Assembly (NCBI RefSeq): GCF_029784135.1
Contig: NC_073745.1
Coordinates: 99,789,333 to 99,853,332 of the forward strand
Direction of reading: 5' to 3'
DNA length: 64,000 nucleotides
DNA from: Toxorhynchites rutilus septentrionalis
Lineage: Eukaryota; Arthropoda; Insecta; Diptera; Culicidae
A model generated the notes under the pieces. That model did not search any database. It saw only the letters and a list, made by a program, of their open reading frames with translations, and was not told the DNA's origin. This document shows positions 31,516 to 43,500 of the stretch, in pieces; the first letter of the stretch is position 1; each line of letters starts with the position of its first letter. Position numbers and translations under genes: made by a program.

Positions 31516-34500
31516 TCATCTACCATCAACTTTGCTGTACCTCCCAAGCCGTAGCCGTTTGGCCCGACGATCGCCAATCACTCGCCGAGCTATATCAAGC
31601 AGCGCGATACCGAGAACAGAGAAAAGGATAATGCCCGCACCGATGGCAAAGGAACGGAATCCTGGATACACCTGGCCTAGTTCCACCTCTTTTATGTGGA
31701 TGTGGATGCTTTCCGATTTGGTCACAATCGGTTGCATCGGGTATTTGTGATCCGTATGGGGCAGATTGGGGCTCGGCGCTGGTTGAGATTCATCGTACAT
31801 GTTGGTGACTTCGCCATATTCAACGTGCGTGTCCTTGAGGGATGTGTCTATGGACTACAAACAGAATATCATTAATGGTTTTTGAACATAGATTGAGAGT
31901 GAGGGGTATATACCGCGCCTTCGATTGTAGTCATGACTCGTGACCAACTGTAACCTTCCTCGTCGGTGTAGACTGTTACCAGCTTGGCTTGGAACTCCCG
32001 ATATTCTCGCTCCTCTGTGGCAATGACGGTCACGTTGATGGTCGTGTATGGGCTCATATAGCGAATCGCATTGATGGTCTGGAAGTAAGTTGTCATGTAA
32101 TTTTTCAAGGTAAAGTGTATCTTGGGCTGTTTCGAGATTCCGAGAAAGATGTTATTTTTTTTTCAGGCAAAATAACCATCTTATAGACACATTAATTGAT
32201 AGTTTATACTACTTGTGAAGTGTTCGTAATTAATGTGTATATATTTACTATTATAATGAGTAGTTTGTAGTCAACGTGTGTATTCCGTAAAACGGCCACC
32301 AACACATATTTGGTAAATGTCAGAAGAGTAACAGACAAAGGTCTGAACGAATCGAAAAATAAAGAATAAGCCCTTCTTATTCTGGTGCTCAAAGCAAGCA
32401 GTTGTCTTTTCTTTTGGTTCTCAAAAACAGGATTTAACAAGTGGCGACGAGGAAAAAGTGAATTCGCACAATTAGTACACATTATTGAAAAGTGAAAAGC
32501 AGAGATAAGGTGAAAAAAGAAAATTATTAATCCGATATTTTATTGTGCGGCGTTTTTTTCTTTTCTCAGTCTCAGCCAACATAGTCGGTGCGATAGACGC
32601 CAACAGACGCCATTGCGTTAGAGGAACAATTGGCCTATATAAATGTTTTGTCTTCGTCTTACGCTGAACCATCAGTGATTCCGGTGAATTTTCCTGCGTT
32701 AAATTTCGGCGGGCAGCAACTTATATTTCTAATCCAGCACGGCAAAAGCCGAAAGCAGTTTTCAGTTAGTCATATTTCACGTTATCTCCCGGAAAGGCAG
32801 TGGCAGAAACGAGAACAAGACAACGAAAGGAATCGTAAATATCTGGCAGCTGAGATTACTCGTAATTGTGTGCGATTTTTGTGGTGTCAAGAGATACAGA
32901 AATTATTAAAAATGAAAAACATGCATAGGAGGACGATGTTAACATTATGGGCCTGATTCTCGAATACACTTCACGGTGGAAACGAAATAAACGGCACGCC
33001 ATTGAACTACGTTTTACGAGTTAGTGAAGTGTCGAAGATAATGATGAGTTTTCAGGCAGAATGAGCACTTTTCAAATAAAAAATCATTAATGAAAATTAT
33101 CTTCTTCGTATCAAACTGGTATTCAATGTGGGTGGAGAACTTTGTTTTCTTCATGTGGTAATCCCATACAAAAATTTCATCTGAAGATAATTTGATATTA
33201 TAATGATAAGTCATAATAATTCTGGATCCAACCCGGACGAGCTCTTGAGTGATATGGTCAACCGAATGTCAGCAGATTCAGATAGTGAGAATGATGAAGA
33301 TGGTTCAAATTAGAAACGTACCAATTATGGCGCATCGCAGTGTGATTCGCGTATATAAAGGGTATAGTACCTACAAAAAGCCAAATATTCGCTTGGTCTG
33401 GCAACGACCGAGGCTAGACGCCAGCGGTACCCACTAGGAAGAATTTCGTAAGCGTGAATGGAAGAAGAAAATCATGGGTGGACAAATTGCCGAATCGATT
33501 GTTTCTAAGGGTGGGTTTAGACTAGTGATATATTCATGTGAAGAAATATGATGACTTCTATAATGAATATGTTCATATTTTAGGTGAACTTATTCACCTG
33601 AAGTAGAACTGCATCCAACTTTAGTGATTTCTCACCAGTGAGAAATTCTCAAGCGTTTACATATGCTGAATTTATTCAAGTTATATATACCTCAAATAAG
33701 TGTATCATATTTATTCTCACCCGTTTACACCTATTTCACGTGAATAAATCCATCTCTAGCTATAGATCTCCCTAATGTAAACCCGCCATAAGATGTTCGA
33801 AAAGTCTAAAGGCGCGTCCACATCATGCCGAATGATGCCGATCGGTCTGTACCAGGCGGCATATTCGATTCGTTATGTAATGTGGACGCCCCATCGGGTG
33901 CACGAGGCCGAAGTCCCGTCCGATGCACGAAGTCGTCACGAACAATTTTAAAGTGTAATTCTCCAAAGAGGGAAGGGCTGAAGTGTTCGTAATTAATGTG
34001 TATATATTTACTATTATAATGAGTAGTTTGTAGTTAACGTATGTATTCCGTTAAACGGCCACCAACACATGTTTGGTAAATGTCAGAAGAGTAACAGATC
34101 AAGGTCTGAACGAATCGAAAAATAAAGAATAAGCCCTTCTTATTCTGGTGCTCAAAGCAAGCAGTTGTCTTTTCTTTTGATCCTCAAACACAGGATTTAA
34201 CACTTGCTTTCAACCTAAATAATCCCAACCCAAGTAGGGTAACACGGGGTGATTTGGTCATATCAGGTGATTTGGACCACCCCTTTATCTCAAAAATTGC
34301 GGCTCAACTTGGATTTTTTATAATGTCATATCCTTCTATTGTTGAACCTTATGTACCTAAAGTAAAAAAAAATTGGTAAAATTTCACAAGTAGAGGGAAA
34401 CGGTAGCATAAACACAGCAAGCACTTCGATCGTCAAAAAATGTGAGTTTTCCTATAGTGGTTTTAAGGTTTTTCCCGCTAATTAAACAAACTTTTCGTGT

Positions 34501-37500
34501 ATTATGCAGTAAAGTTCTGTTCGCCTACAAGAGGAACAATTTAATGCAGCGAAACTGTAAGTTTGATAACAATGAATGAAATTAATTGCATTTTAATTTT
34601 TGCGTGTTGTGTGGGGTGACATGGACACGTTTCTGTGGGGTGAATTGGTCCTACAGGTTTGAAACTTTTCTTTGGTCTAATTGATTCCAGATGCCGCTGA
34701 ATTACAAAAAGAAGGATGGACAGACAACGTTGGAAGAAGGAGGAGCTTGAAAGAGCAACGCAGGCCATCGAGAACGGATTTTCTTTGACCAAGCATCAAA
34801 AGCGTTTGAAAATGCTCGACTAACGGTGAAAAGATTCATGCAGAATTCGAGATGGTGTCAATCCAACTTTTCTGGTCTGGAATCTGGCCAAGACACCTGG
34901 TATCGATCCCAAAACATTATTACTGATTGTAACATTATCCCAAAATACTTTACATAAGCATAAGTATGTTTTTTTCGATGAAACACACACTGGACCAAAT
35001 CATCCCACAGACGGTCCAAATCACCCCGCATCAAATTTTAATGTCCAAAAATCATCTCTTTTATTTTATGATATATTAGGTAGATTGAAGCTTTATATAA
35101 TGACTAAACATTATTTATTGAGAGAAAACAAGTGTAGCTCAGTATACAATTGAGGAGGCGATCTGGTGTAGTGGTAACATCCATACCTCTCACGCTGAAG
35201 ATCACGAGTTCAATTCTCACTCCCGACATTCTTCCAAAAATGGAAGAGAAAAAGTGACGAACCAGCCAAAAGTGTTGAAAGTCACTATAATACAGATAAA
35301 AAAAAATCAGTATACAATGTGAAATTTTTTATTTAGACCGTATTGGTTTGCAAATATTAGGCGATTTGCTTAGGTGGTCCAAATTACCCCCTTTTCTCCT
35401 GGGTTCTTCTCGAAGTCCATCACTAGAAAACATTGAAATAAATCATTTTAATTCTTTTCTCATCATTAGAAAACATTAAAATAAACTCTTTCGCATGAAT
35501 TTATCAATTCGCAGGGGAACTGGCAGAATATTTTTCAGCAACGATAATATTCTTCCGGAATCTTCTCGATGCTGGATGGCATTTAAACGAAAGAAGTTCC
35601 GCACGTATATATGTGTGTGTGTGTCGGCTGCTTTGATGTCTCAAACAGAATCGTTTTTCGGTGCTGATACTCTCTCGGTCGTCTTCTCTTCTTCTGATGG
35701 ATCGGTTTTTATGCGCTCCCTCACAGTTCCAAACTAACTGAATGCGTTTCATGTCAGGTAATGAATCTCTTGATCCCTCGCCGTCCAGCTCATCCAGCAC
35801 GTTCAGCTCGTTCAATAACGATGTTGTCTTGTCGATGTCCTCACAAAAAATGATTGCGTTTCATGATGATGATGTTGAATTAAAGAGGCTTTAAACTTTT
35901 CAGTTCATTCGCCTCTAACAGATTGCGTTTCACCACCAGAATATCGCTTAAGTATACTTTTTGTCCGTGATTGAATAGAAAGAAGGTGTGGTTTACGATG
36001 GCAATTTGGAAGGCAAACTAGAGGCAAATGAACTCTCTGAGTTTGAAACTTTCAGCGACTGAGCAATAATCGATTGAGAATTATGTTTTTCGCGATGCGG
36101 AACATTTTCCGTTGCGCGCGCATCCAATATTGGAAACGAACATATCCTACTGATAGGGAAGAAAAATCTTCAGAAGCTTTCCTGCTAATTGCACTTGATT
36201 GAAAAATCACAAAACCAAATGTATTTGGTCGCAGCGTTATATGTTAGAAAACATTAAAATAAACTCTTTAGCATGAATGTATTTTTCAATTCCCAGGGGA
36301 ACTGACAGATTATTTTTCAGCAACAATAACATCTTCCCAGATTCTCTCCGATACTCGAAGCCCACCAGTGGTTAATGCTAACTCGATAACCACCTGTTAA
36401 TAGCACTTAATTGAAAAAATATTTGGTCGCAGTTTTACATGGATAGAAAACATTAAAATAAACTCTTTCACATTTATGTATTTTTCAATTCCCAAGGAAC
36501 TGGCAGATTATTTTTCAGCAGCGATTAGATCTTTCCGGAATTTTTTCGATGCTGAATGGCATCAAAACGAAAAAAAAAATCCGCGCGTGTATGTGTGTGT
36601 GTGTGTGGCGGCTGCTTCGATGTCTTCCCGGAGAACCGTTTTTCGATGCTGATACTCTCTTGGTCACTATCTCTTCTCCTCCCGATGGCTCGGCTTTTCT
36701 GCCCTCCCTCACAGTTCCAAACAAACAACATGTCTTTCAGGTTAGGTCAGGCTAGGTAATGAATATCTCGATCCCTCGATCCCTCGATCCCTCGCCGTCC
36801 AGCTCGTTCAATTATGATACAATTATGTTACCTTGTCGATGTCCTCACGAAAAATGAATACGTTTCACCACCAGAATGTCGCTTAAGTATGCTTTTTGTG
36901 CGTGATTGAATCGAGAGAAGGTGTGGTTTACGATAGCAATTTGGAAGGCAAACAAGAGGCGAATGAACTCTCTAAGTTTGAAACATTCGGCGACTGAGCA
37001 ATAATCGATTGAAAATTATATAATTTTCGCGATGCGAAACATTTTCCGTTGCGCGCGCATACAATATTGGATACGAAAATTTTCTACTGATGGGGAAGAA
37101 TAATTTTCAGAAGCTTTCATGTTAATTGCGATCGATTGACAAATCACAAAACAAAATGTATTTGGTTGCAGTGTTATATGGATAGAAAACATTAGAATAA
37201 ACTCTTTCGCATCGATTTATTTCTCAATTCCCTGGGGAATTGGCAGGGTATTTTTCAGCAACTATTAGTTTGTTCCAGATTTTCCTTGATACTCGAAGCC
37301 CATCAGTGGTTAATGCTAACTCGATAACCACCTGTTTATAGCACTTGATTGAAAAATATTTGGTCGCAGTGTTACATGGATAGAAAACATTAAAATAAAC
37401 TCTTTCACATGAATATATTTTTCAATTCCCAGGGGAACTGGCAGATTATTTTTCAGCAACGATTAGTTCTTTCCAGATTTTCCTCAATACTCTAAGCCCA

Positions 37501-40500
37501 CCAATGGTTAATGCTAACTCGATAACCACATGTTAATAGCAATTAATTGAAAAATATTTGGTCGCAGTGTTACATGGATAGAAAACATTAAAATGAACTC
37601 TTTCGCATGAATGTATTATTCAGTTCCCAGAGGAACTGGCAGATTATTTTTCAGCAACGATTGAATCTTTCCGGAATTTTCTCGATGCTGAATGGCATTC
37701 AAACGAAGAGTTCCGCGCGTGTATGTGTGTGTGTGGCGGCTGCTCCGAACTCTTCCCGGGGAACCGTTTGTGGCATCACTCTCCTCTTGATGGATTCCCT
37801 TCTGGCCTAAGGTGCACAAACAGGCTCTTGGTGACACCGTTCATCCGCGCTTTCATGATAAACGAAGAGCTTCACCACAACAGCGACAACATGCTCCAAT
37901 CGCTGTTCAATTATAACTGAGTGGATTTCCGAGCGGCGCTCGCATATATACCGATTGGTGATTTCAATAGCCTGTTGTGAAAGCAATTTTAAGGCTATTG
38001 AAACAAGTTTTTGGATCAAAAAGTAACAAGTATATAACGCGTAGACATTTTATCTTTCGAATGAATTGTTTATCATACCATTTCGTTCAGTTGTTTAGGA
38101 GCTATTAACGCTCAAAATCTCGGTCTCCGGCGTAACGCTTTCGTTTTCGAAACTTTGATTTTACACCCCGGTATAGAAATGAAAGACGTAGTCCTACGTC
38201 AAAATACGGGAAAGTAAAAAGATAAAATCCAAATTGTAAAATTTGTAAAAGAGGACTTAACGCACTTTGTGCAGCAAACCATAATTGCGAATGAAATTGT
38301 GTAATTAGAATTCTCTCATTATTTAAAAAAAATCTATATAAATGGGCCTGATCACGAACGTCACTTCACGGTGAAAACGAAGTGAATTATATACAACGTT
38401 ATTACGGGTGCCACCGTGTGTGTAGAATCCGGAATAGTTCATCCGTCGTGACAATTTTGATGAACTCGGTGTTATTATGAATACCACGATACTGTCACGT
38501 CACGGGGAAAAACAAGTATATTTGTCACTTGTGATTTAGATGGTGAAAGCTAGACACGCGGAATGGAGTAAGTTTAATTTCGGATTTATTTAGCTTTTTT
38601 GCTAACATTTTGAATCTTGTCTTGTTTTTTGAGAAAGAAAAGATAAACAAACAGCAATTTACCCGCTTGGTGGCATTTTTAGAACGGAATTCTGACATAT
38701 CCAGAGAATGTAAATTTGTTTATTTGGATTCGATGAATGCGCTATGGGATGTAATTGAGGACTAAAAATGTAGCTCTCGTAGACCGATTGAAACATGGCG
38801 AAAGGTCTAATTTCGATTGCCCTAAATGAATAGAAAATTTTGTTGATATTTTGAATATAAAATAATAACTGTAATGTTTTTCCAACATTGCAGAGCTGGT
38901 TTTTGTAATTCAAACATTCAGGACGATAGTTACATCGAATAAGGTCATTTATCTTTTGTTTTTAAGTAATAGATATTTTCAACGATATTGTTTTAAAGAC
39001 ATACTTTGAATGAAAGAATATTTAAGTTTTAGCTTTTAAATTAATGATTTTTAAATTATTCTCTAGTTCTTTTTCCATAATTTTGATTTCAGTCTAAAGA
39101 AAATCTGAATAATTTTCTGCTTTTGGAAAATTCCTTGAAACTCATCAGATGTTTTTTAATATGAAAATTATGCTTCTGACCGACGCTACTGACCAGTTTC
39201 TGTTCAAATAATTATATCAAACCTCATGTCCCATATATCAAATTACACGAGAATGGGAAGGATAAGAAACTTCAGAATCCCATATGGGAGTAGCTCAGAC
39301 TATACTGATCATGAGATGGATAAATTCGGGTTTATTCTGAGATATAGAAGATATTATTATTCATCAAAATTGTAGAAACGGTTCTTAAAAAATGATTCTA
39401 ACCTTGACCTATACTAAATACTTCTCACTCTTCAAACGAGTATGACAGAGCTGAGTACAAGAGTATATGAGATATCGATTATGAAACTCATGATAGTCAT
39501 GCTTTATCTCTAGAGTAATTTATAGAAAGAGCAAATAAAACTACATGTTTAACAACTACATTATTCAAGAGCAACCAAATATTAAGTGAAGTGTAAGTGA
39601 CGTGAAAGCGTTTGTGACAGTGATGTTCGTGATCAGGCCCAATAAGTTAATGTTGATAAATTTTATAAATCCCACTTTTATATCTTATTATATGTTCATG
39701 ATTGCCACTCAATAATACAAGTCTGTCAATTGGTATGTTCACACTTCAAGAAATAAACACTCACTTTTAAATGTAGAAAACTGGTTTATTGATGTTAAAA
39801 TTACAGCTTTAAAAAGAGGTTCTCCACGCGACCGTTCGCGTGGAGTGTCTTGCTAGAACTGACTTACCACTAAACTCAAAAGTCTTAACTTAACTTCCTA
39901 AACAATTGTGTAGAGTTCTTAAGTAATGCATTGGGAGGAGCCAAGTTAACTTCAGGGGGAAAATAGCCAATCAATCGAATGCAATGTTCGATGAGAAAGG
40001 GGTCAATAAAATAAAAATGCTTACTGCGCTCGTAAGCGCGCATATCGGTTTCATGGGAAACCTCATCGCGTATTTCATTGGAATAGAATTAGGTCTCGTT
40101 TTGGTTTTTAGTTTATTGCCTCTAGCTGCGCGCGACATGATGTAAGAATGCATTCATATCGCTAACGCGTGTTGCTAGTTTTTATGGCTGAGTGTGGGGA
40201 AAAGCAATTAACGAAATTTTGCAGTTGTGCTTGAGGAATGTTTCATGGGAATCGTAAATCGAAGTGTATGCGCATGAGTCATTATGAAACAATCAACTGC
40301 ACTGGAGAAATTTAGTAGTAAAAGCAGCTACCAAATCTTTAGTAGCCAAAACATTGGTAAAATATACAAATGTTTTGTAAATATTACTAAAATTGCGTAA
40401 AAGCGATGTCAGACGCAATGAACGTTCCTACCAGAGATTCGTAGATTTTACTTCATACCATTAGTAACTTTGTTTTTTTGTCATACCTAACATCTGTGAT

Positions 40501-43500
40501 GTGCGCACTTTGCAATCGCCATTTCTATTTTGGAGATGAATCGATTCGGAGGTAAGCATTTTGTTGATGTTACGTTTCATTTCATATATACATATTTAAT
40601 ATTATTAACATATGTATTTCTTCTTCTTCTTTTTTGGCTTTAAGAGGGTTTAAACTTTTCAGTTCATTCGCCTCTAGAACATATGTATTTCTTTTCTTCA
40701 TAGAGACACGAGAGAACAAAATGCGGATGAAACGTGCTGGTGCTACCGACACTCCCTAAATAATGCAAACTAGAGCGATGCAGCAGGAAGAGGAACGGGA
40801 ACTTTCCTCGTATACGCTGCTCATAGAATAAGTTATATATTATTATTATAATGTATTCTAAGTATGTGGAGTTAAATGTAATCAAATAGAATTTTTTAAA
40901 TTAAAAATAATTATTAGAAAACATTTTTATTATCCCTGATGATTATCTCTCACAAATGAGAAGCAAAATTGTCACTGATATTGCACCAATGTTGGACCAA
41001 CAAATAGTAGTTTGTTTGACGTTTGTGCCTTCCATTTTTCTTTCGTAATATGTACCAATGATTAGTAGGGTAGAAAATGACTAGAGAATTGGTGACATGT
41101 ACCAAAAAATTCGTCGTATTTACTAACTATTCATCTCAGTGTGCTTATGAGGATGGGTTTTGGAGATGGATTTAAAATGGGATATGAAATGGGATTTGAA
41201 ATGGGATTTGGACATGGGATTTGAAAATCATACTACACATACAACCAAACATTTTCAGATGAACAGTGATTGGCTTCTAATTGGACATATCAAGGCACTA
41301 CTCAGTTTCGCATTAGAAACGATTGTGACCTGTGATTGGACATGTCAACAAACACTACATTATGTGAAAAACAAGTTAAAACAGGAAAATTATTGAAAAT
41401 ATAACAAATAACCATTAGAAAAGTTTGTAAAATACATAATCTAGTTAAATGATTGGAAAAAGGTGGAAACAATCCTAAAAATTATCGTGTTGTAGGAACT
41501 TGCACAAAGGATGTTTACAAAAATGTCCTACTAGAGGATCAAATGTCGAATTATTCGTGTCGCATTACATGGCTGTCCAATTTGTACTCTACAACGTAGA
41601 AATATTTAGAGGGATGAGATTATGATTGTTGGAAATTTTGTCATAAAATTTGTCGCATTTCAGATCAAAGTTCCGTTTGACAAACATCACAGCTTTCATA
41701 GTTCAACTTTCTGAAAGAGGCACTTGATTCATTTTCTATTGATTTCATCATAATCGTGGATTTTCGCCAACAGTGCTTGGGAATCTGTCAATATCCAATG
41801 AACCACAATAAGTCATGCTAGTTACAATTCACGAATATAATTACATTGTGTTTGTGTAAATTTGTAAAACTGTAGCTATTCTAAAAATTATAAAATAAGT
41901 ACTATTAAAGGGTGTGTCACATCAAATTGCATCACGGAAAAAACGCTGTAGAAATTCGCCCAGTAGACCGATCCTTTTGAAAATTTTAGACAGTAAAATA
42001 AAAACTATTAAACAACTTTTGGCATTTTCTTTTTATTCATACTTCGAGCCCAAGCCCATATGTTCGCACCTTCCTCTTTACCCCGTCCATAAGGTTCTGT
42101 ACAACGTCAGGTTGTAGTTTTTTTTGAACAGAAACCCATTTTCTCTTGAAGTCCGCCTCCGATTTGACAACTTTTGGGTTCTTCCGGAGGGCCTGCTTCA
42201 TAATCGCCCAATATTTCTCTATTGGGCGAAGCTCCGGCGCGTTGGGCGGGTTCATTTCCTTTGGCACGAAGGTGACCCCGTTGGCTTTGTACCACTCCAA
42301 CACGTCCTTTGAATAGTGGCACGAAGCGAGATCCGGCCAGAAGATGGCCGGGCCCTCGTGCTGCTTCAATAGTGGTAGTAAGCGCTTCTGTAGGCACTCC
42401 TTAAGGTAAACCTGCCCGTTTACCGTGCCGGTCATCACGAAGGGGGCGCTCCGCTTTCCGCAAGAGCAGATCGCTTGCCACACCATGTACTTTTTGGCAA
42501 ACTTGGATAGTTTCTGCTTGCGAATCTCCTCCGGAACGCTGAATTTGTCCTCTGCGGAGAAGAACAACAGGCTCGGCAACTGACGAAAGTCCGCTTTGAC
42601 GTAGGTTTCGTCGTCCATTACCAGGCAATGCGGCTTCGTCAGCATTTCGGTGTACAGCTTTCGGGCTCGCGTCTTCCCCACCATGTTTTGCCTTTCGTCG
42701 CGGTTAGGAGCCTTCTGAACCTTGTATATACGCAGGCCCTCCAGCTGCTTGGTCCGCTGGACGAATGAACTTGACAAATTCAGCTTATTGGCGACATCCC
42801 GGACCGAACTTCTCGGATCACGTCTAAACTGCTTAACTACGCGCTTGTGATCTTTTTCACTGACGGAGCATCCATTTTTGCCGTTCGTCACCTTCCGGTC
42901 GATGGTTAGGTTCTCGAAGTATCGTTTTAGTACTCTGCTGACCGTGGATTGGACGATTCCCAGCATCTTACCGATGTCCCGATGTGACAACTCCGGATTC
43001 TCGAAATGAGTGCACAGGATTAATTCACGACGCTCTTTTTCGTTCGACGACATTTTTCCAAATTTACGAAAAATTGGCAGTGAAGCATGGCCAACGTGAT
43101 CTATACACTCTTATCTGATTATAAGCGAAAGCTGAAGATATAATTCCTAAAAATTAAATTTCTACAGCGATTTTTCCGTGATGCAATTTGATGTGACACA
43201 CCCTTTAGCTACGCGTAATAATATTTGTTGTTTTTCTTAGCTATGTGGCTAGGAACATTGATCACAGTTGTTATCAATTACCAAAGTTTAAACAATTAAA
43301 AACCGTTGAAAAAATAAAAATACGATACAGGTACACCCAGGTTTTTTTTCACGCGATGGATTCGTAACTCGTAAAAAAATCCGCGTAAAAACGCGTTAAT
43401 TGGAAAATCCGCGTAAAAAAAACTCGTGAAAAACCTGGGTGTACACTGCACTGATTTAATACTTTTTATCTATTTTAATTTAATTTAATCGTTTAAATCC

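Noticed and set aside
35151..35225. tRNA gene
   Set aside because: A and B boxes are present but the cloverleaf does not pair, and the unit has a SINE body, A-rich tail and target duplication.
35495..37837. Several 65-100 codon frames with RHTHTH-type peptides
   Set aside because: They are translations of (gt)n runs in the minisatellite units.
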